Below, one piece after another: positions 34,142 to 42,919 of a stretch of DNA of 64,000 bases (position 1 is the first letter of the stretch; each line of letters starts with the position of its first letter). The position numbers were made by a program, and so were the translations under genes. The stretch lies in the NCBI GenBank assembly GCA_012103505.1, contig WLWP01000001.1, forward strand, positions 1,116,001-1,180,000, read 5' to 3'. The notes beneath the pieces are model-generated. The model did no database searches and was not told where the DNA came from. It saw only the letters and a program-made list of their open reading frames with translations. Source of the DNA: Pseudomonadales bacterium (GTDB lineage: Bacteria; Pseudomonadota; Gammaproteobacteria; Pseudomonadales; Azotimanducaceae).

Positions 34142-34334
34142 ACCTAATCTCCTAAGACAAAGAGCGAAAACACTACGCATCAAGCGTTTGAAGAGCAACC
34201 ATCTTGCTCGAGAATCCGCTTGCAGTTGATGTGACTTCTTACCCTAACCCCTGCATCGGCGAGTCCATATAAATTGAACTCTGGATAGAATACTCTTACG
34301 CCCTTCGCAGCCTGCCCATTAGCTCTCGTCCACC

Positions 34335-35042
34335 ATGCCAAACGTTATACTAGTTGTAGAGGACGAACCCACGATCAGGGAGTTGCTCGGATTTACGTTG
34401 CAGCGCGCTGGATTCGAGGCCCTGGAGGCTGAAAGTGCAGAAGCCGCCCTAAAAACGTTGCACCAGACTAACCCAAATCTAGCGATTGTTGACTGGATGC
34501 TGCCTGGTATGAGCGGCATCGACCTCGCTTATCGCTTGCGTCAAGACCGCCTTCTGTCTTCACTACCTATTATCATGCTAACGGCGAAAGGTGAGGAGCA
34601 GGATAAGCTACGTAGTTTCGAATCTGGTGTTGACGACTATGTCACAAAGCCGTTTTCGCCCAGAGAGCTCATCGCCAGGGTTAACGCTTTATTGCGGCGT
34701 AGTGGTGAGGGAGAACGAACAACAATCTCGGCGTCAGGCATCGTCCTAGATGTGGGAGAACACCGAATCAACATCAATGGCGAACCAGAACATTTCGGAC
34801 CAACTGAGTATCGACTGCTCGCGTTTCTAATGGCTCACCCAGAGCGCGTATTCGATCGTGAACAGCTACTCAATCGAGTCTGGGGGCGCAGCATTTATGT
34901 CGACGACCGAACTGTTGATGTGCACGTGCTGCGAATTCGAAAGATCTTGAAGAAGCACAAACTTGACGGGCTCATCCAAACCGTTCGCGGCGTTGGCTAT
35001 CGTTTTTCTGTAGGTAGTGACGCTTCAGTCAACTCGAAATGA
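34335..35042 (+). CDS. phoB: Phosphate regulon response regulator PhoB
   Basis: A 235-aa OmpR-family regulator. The receiver has the acidic pair (VVEDEPTIREL), phosphoacceptor Asp in IVDWMLPGMSG, Thr in IMLTAKGEE, and Lys in YVTKPFSPRELIAR. The winged helix includes FGPTEYRLLAFLMAHPERVF, RSIYVDDRTVDVHV and VRGVGYRFS, all closely matching E. coli PhoB. It activates Pho-box promoters such as that at 4210. Unusually, phoR lies 28 kb upstream instead of directly after phoB. The promoter region (34142-34334) shows no convincing Pho box. Confidence 0.93.
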   Translation: MPNVILVVEDEPTIRELLGFTLQRAGFEALEAESAEAALKTLHQTNPNLAIVDWMLPGMSGIDLAYRLRQDRLLSSLPIIMLTAKGEEQDKLRSFESGVDDYVTKPFSPRELIARVNALLRRSGEGERTTISASGIVLDVGEHRININGEPEHFGPTEYRLLAFLMAHPERVFDREQLLNRVWGRSIYVDDRTVDVHVLRIRKILKKHKLDGLIQTVRGVGYRFSVGSDASVNSK

Positions 35043-35290
35043 ATGAATGTAGCTAGAAAGATGGTAACCACACCATATGCCCATGGCGCGAAAAGCGTGA
35101 CGCATCCAGTGGCAAGCCAAAGGTAAACCAGTACAACGTTCGAGGGGCCGTGTCTTCGCAGCCCCGCAAATTGACGTTTTGCCGTAGAGTTAGTGACTCT
35201 TTTCTGTGTTTGTTTAGCTAACTTCAAACCGTCTCTCGTGGACCATCCCAATGCATGGCAGTCATGGCCTAGCTTATCTGTTTTGTCCAA
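34997..35290 (-). CDS. Doubtful small membrane protein in the phoB-HAD gap
   Basis: A 97-codon frame whose second half is a good candidate for one or two membrane segments (VVLVYLWLATGCVTLFAPWAYG, then VVTIFLATFIHFEL) followed by a charged tail. It fills most of the gap after phoB and overlaps the phoB 3' end by 46 bases in antisense. No ribosome-binding site or homologue is recognised, so it may be chance. Kept at low confidence because the gap is otherwise unexplained. Confidence 0.25.
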   Translation of the reverse strand: MDKTDKLGHDCHALGWSTRDGLKLAKQTQKRVTNSTAKRQFAGLRRHGPSNVVLVYLWLATGCVTLFAPWAYGVVTIFLATFIHFELTEASLPTEKR

Positions 35291-35419
35291 AAAATTGGAG
35301 TGCCCTTACGGCCATGCGTTGATCACTTTGTTAGTTTTCAAGCCTAGGAAACAACTAGACATCTGTGTGGAGTCAGTGTTTATTGCGCCGCACGAAATCA
35401 AACAGTTTGCGAGGTTGGG
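35043..35419. other. Gap between phoB and the HAD gene
   Basis: These 377 bases hold no clear terminator after phoB and no firm gene. Competing frames exist on both strands: the minus-strand membrane-like one to 35290 and a plus-strand one at 35193-35429 that overlaps the HAD start. The HAD gene promoter should lie here. Confidence 0.4.
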
Positions 35420-36064
35420 ATGGCGTTAGCGGCGATTCTTTGGGATTTTGGTGGCGTATTTACCACGAGTCCATTTGAAGGCTTTAACAAGTTAGAAGAT
35501 AGCCAGGGTATTCCGCGGGATTTCATACGCACTCTAAATGCGACGAACCCGGACACGAATGCTTGGGCACAGTTTGAATCCAGCGCCATCAGTTTAGATG
35601 AGTTCGATGTTCTATTTGCCACTGAATCGAAAGCTGCTGGGCACGAGATACCTGGTAAAGAGGTTGTCGCTCGTTTGAGCGGAGAGCTTAGACCTAGAAT
35701 GATCGCGGTTTTAAAAGCCGTAAAACAGCACGTCAAGGTCGCATGCATAACTAACAACGTCAAAGCGGGCGAAGGCCCCGGAATGAGTCGAAGCAATGAA
35801 AAAGCGAGTGCGGTTGCGAACGTCATGTCGCTCTTCGACCTGGTTGTTGAATCCAGTGTGGAAGGCATCCGCAAGCCGAATCCAGAGATCTACAAGCTGA
35901 CGTGTGAACGGCTCGGTGTCGCCACAGAAGAATCCTTGTTTTTGGATGACCTTGGGATAAACCTAAAACCGGCACGTGAGTTGGGAATGCAAACCATCAA
36001 GGTCCTCAATGAGAATCAAGCTATTGAAGATTTGGCTAGAATGACCGGTTTTGACCTACCCTAG
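35420..36064 (+). CDS. HAD-like hydrolase
   Basis: This 214-aa HAD superfamily protein resembles the N-terminal phosphatase domain of soluble epoxide hydrolase and ACAD10. Motif I is ILWDFGGVFT, where the usual second Asp is Gly, a feature of that subgroup. Motif II lies in ACITNN, the Lys in IRKPNPEIYKL, and the metal acids in LFLDDLGINLKPARELGM. The substrate is unknown; homologues act on phosphorylated lipids or small phosphates. It is convergent with ribokinase, and the two share the palindromic CTAG (36061-36064) as stop codons on both strands. Confidence 0.85.
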   Translation: MALAAILWDFGGVFTTSPFEGFNKLEDSQGIPRDFIRTLNATNPDTNAWAQFESSAISLDEFDVLFATESKAAGHEIPGKEVVARLSGELRPRMIAVLKAVKQHVKVACITNNVKAGEGPGMSRSNEKASAVANVMSLFDLVVESSVEGIRKPNPEIYKLTCERLGVATEESLFLDDLGINLKPARELGMQTIKVLNENQAIEDLARMTGFDLP

Positions 36065-36993
36065 TTTTTTGCCTCGATGCTCGGTGCCGATTCGCTCGAG
36101 GTAAGCTGAGCTACCTCTTTTAAGGATGGGATCGACGGTGCAGCCCCCTCTTTCGTCACTGCTAGTGCGCCAGCAGCAGCGCCGTACAGCAATGCTGTTT
36201 CAAGAGAGGTGCCGCTAACCAGGTTGGCCATAAAGTAGCCAACAAACGCGTCGCCCGCCGCTGTTTCATCGACAGAATCCACTTGGAAGGCTGGCAAAAA
36301 ACCGCTCGTCGATCCTTCACTGGTTGGCGCTGCGTAGTGCAGACCCTCCCTACCTAGCGTCATCACCACCGTTGTCCTAGGAAATCGGTCTGATAGTGTG
36401 GCAAATGCTGCTTCTGATGAACTGTCACCCGACAAGGCCATAGCTTCTGCTTCGTTGACAATCAGTACGTCAGTCAGTTCGATGGGTAGTGCTCGAACTG
36501 ATTCATCCGCTGGCGCTAAGTTGATGGCGATTCGAAGGTCTCGAGCGCTCGCATCTCGAATAATCTGATCTATAGCGTTGGTTTCATGCTGCAGGAGGAG
36601 CAAATCGCCGGGTTGTGCTTCAGCGAAACTGTCATTCCATTGATGCGGTTCTAGAATTCGATTGCTCCCGCCGTGAATGATGATCGCGTTTTGGCCAGTT
36701 AGATCTACCTGAATGAAAGCATGACCGGTAGGAGTCGCCGTACGAGCTATGCGCTCTGTATTAACACCACGTTCGGCCAGACACGCAACAAGATCAGCAC
36801 CATCGGGACCTATGTTGCCAACATGTTGGACCTCGCAACCAGCCTCGGCCGCGGCAATTGATTGATTTAGACCTTTCCCCCCTGGAAAAACTTCTCGGCG
36901 AGAACTCGCGAGAGTTTCCCCAGAGCAGACCAGGCTGGGTACTGTGTAGACATAGTCGATGCACAGTGACCCAACGTTGATCAGCTTACTCAT
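36061..36993 (-). CDS. PfkB-family sugar kinase, ribokinase-like
   Basis: A 310-aa kinase. The PfkB N-terminal signature is in FPGGKGLNQSIAAAEAG, the ribose-contact start is INVGSLCIDYVYTVP, and the C-terminal anion hole and base are in VDSVDETAAGDAFVGYF, with the catalytic Asp in GDAF. Ribose is the likely substrate but other pentoses or nucleosides are possible. It begins 10 bases after the CoxS-like gene stop, so it is co-transcribed with the molybdo-flavoprotein subunits, a pairing compatible with nucleoside or purine catabolism. That is inference. Confidence 0.85.
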   Translation of the reverse strand: MSKLINVGSLCIDYVYTVPSLVCSGETLASSRREVFPGGKGLNQSIAAAEAGCEVQHVGNIGPDGADLVACLAERGVNTERIARTATPTGHAFIQVDLTGQNAIIIHGGSNRILEPHQWNDSFAEAQPGDLLLLQHETNAIDQIIRDASARDLRIAINLAPADESVRALPIELTDVLIVNEAEAMALSGDSSSEAAFATLSDRFPRTTVVMTLGREGLHYAAPTSEGSTSGFLPAFQVDSVDETAAGDAFVGYFMANLVSGTSLETALLYGAAAGALAVTKEGAAPSIPSLKEVAQLTSSESAPSIEAKN

Positions 36994-37002
36994 TTTGCTA
37001 GC

Positions 37003-37479
37003 CTAAGCTGGGTGAGCGAGCTCCTTGGCAGCATCCTGTACCGCGCGGATGATCTTGTCGTAGCCTGTGCAGCGACAGAGATTACCGGCGAGCCAATAGC
37101 GAATGGTCGTTTCATCCGGATCAGGGTTTTTTTCCAACAACGCTTTGCTGGCAACGATAAATCCTGGCGTGCAAATACCACATTGCAGAGCAGCATGTTC
37201 CAAGAATTTTTGTTGTAGTGGGTGTAACTCATCACCAGCAATCCCTTCGATGGTCTCGACCGCTTTGTCTTGCGCCTCCGCCCCTAGCATCAAACAAGAA
37301 CAAACAAGGCGTCCGTCGACAATCACTGAGCACGCACCACAATCACCTGTGGCGCAGCCTTCTTTTGTTCCGGTTAGACCAAGCTCGTCGCGCAATACAT
37401 CCAATAAAGATTGATTGGCATCACAAAGGAACTCTTGCGATTGACCGTTGATATTGGTTTCTACGTGTATTCTTGGCAT
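37003..37479 (-). CDS. 2Fe-2S subunit of a xanthine dehydrogenase/CO dehydrogenase-type molybdenum hydroxylase (CoxS/XdhC-like)
   Basis: A 158-aa protein starting at ATG 37479 with AGGAGG six bases upstream; the frame to 37530 is not supported. The plant-type 2Fe-2S cluster cysteines lie in GCATGDCGACSV and LVCSCLML. The second cluster is in the four-helix domain, QCGICTPGF and GNLCRCTGYD. It transfers electrons between a molybdopterin large subunit and the FAD subunit encoded just upstream. The expected large subunit (CoxL/XdhA type) is not in the window; a ribokinase follows instead. Confidence 0.92.
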   Translation of the reverse strand: MPRIHVETNINGQSQEFLCDANQSLLDVLRDELGLTGTKEGCATGDCGACSVIVDGRLVCSCLMLGAEAQDKAVETIEGIAGDELHPLQQKFLEHAALQCGICTPGFIVASKALLEKNPDPDETTIRYWLAGNLCRCTGYDKIIRAVQDAAKELAHPA

Positions 37480-37481
37480 GA

Positions 37482-38360
37482 CTAACCTCCTGTTGCTCTT
37501 GACTGGGCGATTGCTGCCGCTCGGCGACACAAGACGGCGACTACCTTGCGTCGATACTCTGCAGTGCCACGTTTATCTGAAATTGGTGAGGAAGCATCTG
37601 TACATGCTTCACCTGCTGCTTGCAGAGCCGCCTCTTCCAGCTGAGTTCCGACGAGCGCTGCAGCAGCTGCAGGCACAATCAGCGGTGTCGGGGCAACCGC
37701 GCCGATTCCGACCTTAGCCGCGCTGCAAGTACCGTCACTCTCAATTGTTAGGCTCACGCCACATCCTGCAACAGCAATGTCCATTTCAGTACGCGGAATA
37801 AAACGCAAATAAGCATCGCGACTGTTGGCGCTAGGTGTAGCTATTTTTAATCCGAGAAGAAATTCGCCATCGGCTAAAGCGTTTTGCCCCACGCCGGTAA
37901 CAAAGTCTTCAACGGCGATTTGTCTGCCGCCGTCAGTGTTCGCGATGTCACAAACTGCCCCAACAGCGATCATTGCTGGGATGCTATCACCGGCAGGTGA
38001 CGCGTTGCATAGATTGCCACCCATGGTCGCTCGACCTTGCACTTGGGTGCTGCCAATCAAATCCGATGCTTCAATTAGCCCAGGTAACAGCCCCTTAAGC
38101 TCCTGATTTTCATAAAGAGCCGCGCTTGGAATTGCAGCACCGATGTAGATTTCGTCAGCGCCGATATCGAGCCGATTGGTTTCGCCGATTCGCTTAATAT
38201 CAACAATTGTTCTCGGACTAGCGTCCGCTGACCGCATTTGCACCAGTAGGTCGGTGCCCCCAGCGAGGATCTGAGCCGGTTCGCCACTTTGGGCGTGCTC
38301 CGTCAAAACCGAAATACATTCCGCAACGGATTGCGGTGCCACGTAGGCATATGCCCCCAT
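37482..38360 (-). CDS. FAD-binding subunit of a molybdenum hydroxylase (CoxM-like)
   Basis: A 292-aa flavoprotein. FAD-binding motifs are AGGTDLLVQM (near residue 34) and TMGGNLCNASPAGDS (about 110), and the C-terminal domain is of the CO-dehydrogenase flavoprotein type. Its stop lies two bases before the CoxS-like start, so the two are expressed together. Substrate class cannot be told from this subunit: CO, xanthine, nicotinate and aldehyde enzymes all use it. Upstream is a 176-base space shared with the divergent prolidase gene. Confidence 0.9.
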   Translation of the reverse strand: MGAYAYVAPQSVAECISVLTEHAQSGEPAQILAGGTDLLVQMRSADASPRTIVDIKRIGETNRLDIGADEIYIGAAIPSAALYENQELKGLLPGLIEASDLIGSTQVQGRATMGGNLCNASPAGDSIPAMIAVGAVCDIANTDGGRQIAVEDFVTGVGQNALADGEFLLGLKIATPSANSRDAYLRFIPRTEMDIAVAGCGVSLTIESDGTCSAAKVGIGAVAPTPLIVPAAAAALVGTQLEEAALQAAGEACTDASSPISDKRGTAEYRRKVVAVLCRRAAAIAQSRATGG

Positions 38361-38536
38361 GTAGTCCTCCCTCTAGTTCCAAATAGGATTTAAAAACAAA
38401 TCCAACAAAAAATAATCGAAGCACGCGAATCTAACACGACATGGTCGCCTCCGGAAGATGCCCGCCGACGAGTCGATGAAAAAGAAAAGGAAAAGACATT
38501 AGAATATCAAACCGACAAGACTGCTAAGAGCAATTC

Positions 38537-39892
38537 ATGCGACAGACTGAAGCCCGAGGGAAACGAGATGAGGATCAGGACTTAGCCGATCACATAACTT
38601 CGCTGATAAATCGTTGGTCAGAAGGCTTGCAAAGGTCTGACTTCGACGCGGTTTGGCTTGCCGCTGGTGAAGCGCACAACTACTTCCAAGACGACCACGG
38701 TCCGAGTTTTAAGCCCAATCCGTACTTTACCCAACTGGTCGATCCAACCTTTGCTCATGCCGGGGCGCACTGTTTCATTAAGCCTGGGCAAAAACCTCAT
38801 CTCTTTGTCTTACAGCCAACTGACTACTGGTATGCCCCTGGCCAGCTACCGGATTACCTTTCCCCTCACGTTGAGCTTTCTGTGTTTAGTACCAGCGAAG
38901 AGCTGCTTGCGGCCTGTCGAGGCATCCAAACCGCGAATAGTTCATGTGCCTACATTGGTCAAGAAATGGGCAACGAATCTCTCGGTACGCCTAACCCCGC
39001 GAATCTGCTTGCATATATGGATTACCACAGGGCAACCAAATCCGAGTACGAGTTAACTTTGATGCGCAAGGCCAGTGAAATTGGGGTCAAAGGCCATCTT
39101 GCTGCAGAACGCACCTTTACTACTGGCGGCAGCGAGTTTGATATTCACATGGCGTACCTCCAAGCCTCTGGACAAACCGAGCTTGAAATTCCGTATGGAA
39201 ATATCGTTGCCCTGAATGAACACGGGGCGACTCTGCACTATCAGTTCCAAGAGCGCTCGCCCCCGTCACCGGTGCGGAGCTTACTAATTGACGCTGGAGG
39301 TAACTACGCGGGGTATGCGAGTGATATCACCAGGACCTACACAATGGATCCGTCGTCGGATTTCGCCGGACTCATCGCCTCGATGCAAATCCACCAGGAC
39401 AAGATCATTGCTGGTATTCGGACGGGCGAAAGCTATGCACAACTACATGAATCAATGCATCGAAGTCTGGCAAGCGTTTTAGCCGACGCTGGCCTTGTAA
39501 ACTGTAGCGCCGATGAAGCGTTTGCCCTGGGTATTACAGAGAAATTCTGCCCACATGGTCTCGGGCATCTTCTAGGCATCCAAGTTCACGATGTGGGTGG
39601 ACATCTTGCCGATGACACAGGTCAGGAAGCCCCTCCTCCGAGTAACTATCCGAGTCTGCGCTTTACCCGTGATATAGAAGTTAATCAGGTATTCACGATC
39701 GAGCCCGGCCTGTACTTTATCGAATCACTCTTGGCCGAGTTAAAAACATCGAACGCAGATATCAACTGGCCATTAGTTGATGAGCTCACCGTTTTTGGTG
39801 GCATTAGAATCGAAGACAACATTCGTGTTCTCGATGATGGCACTGAAAATTTGACCCGCGATGCATGGCAAAAGGTGACCCTGGCGAGCTAG
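38537..39892 (+). CDS. pepQ: Xaa-Pro dipeptidase (prolidase), M24 family
   Basis: A 451-aa metalloenzyme hydrolysing dipeptides with C-terminal proline. The five metal ligands of the pita-bread fold are visible: Asp in LLIDAGGNYAGY and SDITRTY, His in CPHGLGHLLGIQVHD, Glu in FTIEPGLYFI and Glu in GIRIEDNIRV. Length and the N-terminal domain (AGEAHNYFQDDHGPSFKPNP) match bacterial PepQ, which can also act on organophosphates. It lies eight bases upstream of a dipeptidyl-peptidase IV gene, and the two should work together on proline-containing peptides. Confidence 0.93.
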   Translation: MRQTEARGKRDEDQDLADHITSLINRWSEGLQRSDFDAVWLAAGEAHNYFQDDHGPSFKPNPYFTQLVDPTFAHAGAHCFIKPGQKPHLFVLQPTDYWYAPGQLPDYLSPHVELSVFSTSEELLAACRGIQTANSSCAYIGQEMGNESLGTPNPANLLAYMDYHRATKSEYELTLMRKASEIGVKGHLAAERTFTTGGSEFDIHMAYLQASGQTELEIPYGNIVALNEHGATLHYQFQERSPPSPVRSLLIDAGGNYAGYASDITRTYTMDPSSDFAGLIASMQIHQDKIIAGIRTGESYAQLHESMHRSLASVLADAGLVNCSADEAFALGITEKFCPHGLGHLLGIQVHDVGGHLADDTGQEAPPPSNYPSLRFTRDIEVNQVFTIEPGLYFIESLLAELKTSNADINWPLVDELTVFGGIRIEDNIRVLDDGTENLTRDAWQKVTLAS

Positions 39893-39899
39893 GAGCATC

Positions 39900-42101
39900 A
39901 TGAAAAACTCTAAACCAACTATCACTCCAGAAAGATTGGCGGCGAGCCCATCACTACTCGGTACGCCGCCTGCTGATATGAGCTTTGCCCCTGGTGGTCG
40001 TTTTGCGGTTTTCAGGGGACCAGATATAACCGACCGTGAGCGCTTCAACTTGTATCGAGTCGATCTCGAAACCATGGAGCAGTCCGTGTGGCTCGACAGC
40101 CGAATGTTGCGAGAAACAACTTCCGATGTATCTGAATTGAGTGCGGAAGAAAGAGCCCAACGAGAACGACGACGGGACTTCAGTCATGGTATCAGCAGCT
40201 ATCTTTGGCGACCCGAATCCGAGCAAATATTGCTGCCCATCGACGGCCAGGCGTTTCTCGTATCAACGGCGCAACTGAGTGGTGCAACTGAATTAGTCCC
40301 ACAAATGCTCTGTCCACGTAATTCTCGGCAGTTAGGATTTTCGTGGTCTAAGACGGGACGTTTTCTGAGCTTTGTTCGAAATCGAGACCTGCACTTTCTA
40401 GATGTCCCTCGTGATGGTGAAAACTCTCAACCGATAGAAGTGCGGGTAACATCAGACGCATCTGAGACTGTGCAGAATGGCCTCCCAGATTTTCTTGCAG
40501 CTGAGGAGATGCATCGATTCACGGGCCATTGGTGGTCACCGGATGAGAAGAAAATCTTCTACACGAGGACGGACGAAAGTGGTGTCGCAATTAGTCATCG
40601 TTTAGAAATCGATGCAGGGGGTGCTCGAACCGTACCGCAACGCTACCCTTTTGCCGGTGCGCAGAACCCTTCCGTCGAACTTTGGTGCTACGAGTTGGAC
40701 TCAGGCAAAACGAGGTGTCTTTACACAACCGTGGATGCCGATGAATACCTTGCACGTGTCTATCCGCTTGAGAACGGTGTCATGGTGCTCATCCAAGACC
40801 GACTGCAGCACTCTCTCACTTATAGACTCATTCCGCCTGATAGTGATTTAACGAATTCACCATGCGTGTTTTCCGAAACAAGTGAGACGTGGGTGAACCT
40901 AACCGACGACTTCCTACAGGTGGACGGTACATTTATCACAACGGATGAATCTCTCGGAACTCGCCAAATAGTTGAATTCGGGGTTGATGGAGAAACTAGG
41001 CGGTATGACGGAATAACGCACACATCCGCCGTTCTGCATGCGGATGAGCACCGGGTCATTGCAACAGGTTGGCAAGAGAGTCCGACGGAGAATCACCTAT
41101 ATGTGTTTCAGCGCGATAGCGGCAAATGTCATCAAGTAACGACTCGAAAAGCTTGGCATGATTTAACAATTGACTTCACGGGCCAATATTACATCGATCG
41201 ATTGTCGAGCCAAGACGAACCGCTCCGCATAGAGTACGCCGCCCTACCCCACGTAGATGAGCAAGAGACTTCGCCGCGTACCATTTACAGTCAAAAGGAA
41301 GATCCGAATCACCCCTATGCGTCGTTAATGGAAACCCACATTGCAGGAACCATCGACCATCTGGGCGCGGAAGACGGGCACGAGCTCTATTATCGAGTTA
41401 CGCCACCTACGGACATGAAAGAAGGCGAGAGATACCCGGTTATTTTGTATGTCTACGGTGGGCCTGGCGCACAAAAAGTTCGTAACGAATGGAACCCGTT
41501 ACTGAATCAGATGTTCGCGCAACACGGCTTCGGTGTATTCGAGCTAGACAATCGCGGCTCTACAAATCGCGGTCGAGATTTTGAGGCGCCTTTGTATCAG
41601 GGAATGGGGGATGTAGAAGTTCGCGATCAGCTACTGATATTTGACGTCCTTGCTAACGTGCCTTGGGCCGATAAGTCAAAAGTAGGTGTCTTTGGTCACA
41701 GTTACGGTGGTTACATGAGCTTGCTGTTGATGTGTCAAGCTGATGATCGATTTGCCGCTGGGGTAGCCGTTGCTCCGGTTTGCGATTGGTCACTCTACGA
41801 CTCTCATTACACAGAACGGTACATGAGTACACCTGAACTCAACGCCGACGGTTATCTTGCAGGCAATGTACTGAGCCACCTTGAGAAGCTGAACAGACCC
41901 CTGTTACTGATGCATGGTATGGCGGACGATAATGTGCTGTTCACCAATAGCACGATGATTATGGCTGAACTACAGCGGTTGAATAAGTCATTTGAGTTGA
42001 TGACCTACCCTGGGGCAAAACACTCAATGCAGGAAACTACGGTGACCGTGCACCGCTTCAATCAAATCTTGCGTTTCTTTGCTGCAGAGTTCGGATCGTA
42101 G
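39900..42101 (+). CDS. Dipeptidyl-peptidase IV family serine peptidase (S9)
   Basis: A 733-aa S9B-type peptidase. The first 470 residues form a beta-propeller, including the dipeptide-anchoring double Glu in LAAEEMHRFTGHWWSP. The alpha/beta hydrolase domain holds the catalytic Ser near residue 601 (GHSYGGYMS), Asp in HGMADDNVLF and His in YPGAKHSM. There is no signal peptide, so it is probably cytoplasmic and feeds Xaa-Pro dipeptides to the prolidase encoded eight bases upstream. The gene is convergent with tatD, and a hairpin lies between them. Confidence 0.92.
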   Translation: MKNSKPTITPERLAASPSLLGTPPADMSFAPGGRFAVFRGPDITDRERFNLYRVDLETMEQSVWLDSRMLRETTSDVSELSAEERAQRERRRDFSHGISSYLWRPESEQILLPIDGQAFLVSTAQLSGATELVPQMLCPRNSRQLGFSWSKTGRFLSFVRNRDLHFLDVPRDGENSQPIEVRVTSDASETVQNGLPDFLAAEEMHRFTGHWWSPDEKKIFYTRTDESGVAISHRLEIDAGGARTVPQRYPFAGAQNPSVELWCYELDSGKTRCLYTTVDADEYLARVYPLENGVMVLIQDRLQHSLTYRLIPPDSDLTNSPCVFSETSETWVNLTDDFLQVDGTFITTDESLGTRQIVEFGVDGETRRYDGITHTSAVLHADEHRVIATGWQESPTENHLYVFQRDSGKCHQVTTRKAWHDLTIDFTGQYYIDRLSSQDEPLRIEYAALPHVDEQETSPRTIYSQKEDPNHPYASLMETHIAGTIDHLGAEDGHELYYRVTPPTDMKEGERYPVILYVYGGPGAQKVRNEWNPLLNQMFAQHGFGVFELDNRGSTNRGRDFEAPLYQGMGDVEVRDQLLIFDVLANVPWADKSKVGVFGHSYGGYMSLLLMCQADDRFAAGVAVAPVCDWSLYDSHYTERYMSTPELNADGYLAGNVLSHLEKLNRPLLLMHGMADDNVLFTNSTMIMAELQRLNKSFELMTYPGAKHSMQETTVTVHRFNQILRFFAAEFGS

Positions 42102-42127
42102 CGATCGCTGGGTCTCCGAGAATCCAA

Positions 42128-42158
42128 CTTGGGCAGATTTATTTCGAGTCTGCCCGAG
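42128..42158. terminator. Hairpin between convergent DPP-IV and tatD genes
   Basis: CTTGGGCAGA and TCTGCCCGAG pair over ten positions (one G-T) around an 11-base loop that contains the tatD stop codon. No long T run follows on either strand, so it may be a weak bidirectional terminator or simply a 3'-end stabilising hairpin. Confidence 0.4.
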
Positions 42159-42906
42159 GAAAGAGTCGGAAAAAATTATCTCGGGTCAGGACGGCAATCT
42201 CAGCTAGGGTTTGACCGCGCAAGTCGGCCACGTATTGCGCCGTATGTGCGACAAAAGCCGGCTCGTTAGTCTTACCTCTGTTTGGCACCGGAGCGAGCCA
42301 AGGTGCATCTGTTTCGATCAGCAATCTTTCACTTGGTACGCGCCGCGCGACGTCACGGACATTCTCCGCATTCTTGAAGGTGACGATACCTGAGATAGAA
42401 ATGTAGTAGCCAAGGGCCAAGGCCTTCTCAGCCATATCCCAGTTTTCAGTAAAGCAGTGCAGAACACCGGTGACCCGCGGAAATTCATGTAGCACCGAGA
42501 GGGTGTCTTCTACAGCAGCTCTGGTGTGGATGATTACGGGCAGGTTCTCGGCGTGAGCAACTTCCATCTGATACCTAAAACCGTCTAGCTGTAACTTGCG
42601 GGTCGCGTCATCGGCATCGTAAAAGTAGTCCAAACCAGTCTCACCGATCGCAACGATGCGAGGATGTGGTAGATGGTCATGTAGCCACTTCGGTCTGCCG
42701 CTGGCGTTGCCAGGGTGTTCTCCAACGCTAGCCCAAATGCCAGAATTGCCGTCCGCGCACTCGAGAACTTCGGAAAAGCGGTCTGCCTCAACGCCGATAC
42801 AGAGCATCGTGTCTACGTTTGCAGCTCTTGCGCGGGCGATAGCTTCGGGTGTGTCATCCAAATAATTGAGATGGCAGTGCGAATCGACAAACTGCAATGG
42901 CACCAC
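42139..42906 (-). CDS. TatD family metal-dependent deoxyribonuclease (YcfH-like)
   Basis: A 255-aa TIM-barrel hydrolase. Metal ligands are VDSHCHL, ETGLDYFYD, VIIHTRAA, HCFTEN and ETDAPWLAP. The open frame extends to 42957, but only with a GTG that overlaps pilZ. The GTG at 42906, 14 bases after the pilZ stop, gives the family's normal length and a start just ahead of QFVDSHCH; a neighbouring GTG or TTG is equally possible. It is the last gene of the fab/tmk/holB/pilZ operon, its usual position in gammaproteobacteria. TatD enzymes act as 3'-5' exonucleases or in DNA repair. Confidence 0.9.
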   Translation of the reverse strand: MVPLQFVDSHCHLNYLDDTPEAIARARAANVDTMLCIGVEADRFSEVLECADGNSGIWASVGEHPGNASGRPKWLHDHLPHPRIVAIGETGLDYFYDADDATRKLQLDGFRYQMEVAHAENLPVIIHTRAAVEDTLSVLHEFPRVTGVLHCFTENWDMAEKALALGYYISISGIVTFKNAENVRDVARRVPSERLLIETDAPWLAPVPNRGKTNEPAFVAHTAQYVADLRGQTLAEIAVLTRDNFFRLFPRADSK

Positions 42907-42919
42907 GAGCTGAGGGAAA

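Noticed and set aside
34262..34294. Pho box upstream of phoB
   Set aside because: The best candidate matches only about five of fourteen half-site positions, and its distance to the -10-like AATACT is not clearly right.
35420..36064. Inactive HAD protein because motif I has Gly for the second Asp
   Set aside because: DFGGV is normal in the epoxide-hydrolase N-terminal-like subgroup; the nucleophile Asp and the metal Asp pair are present.
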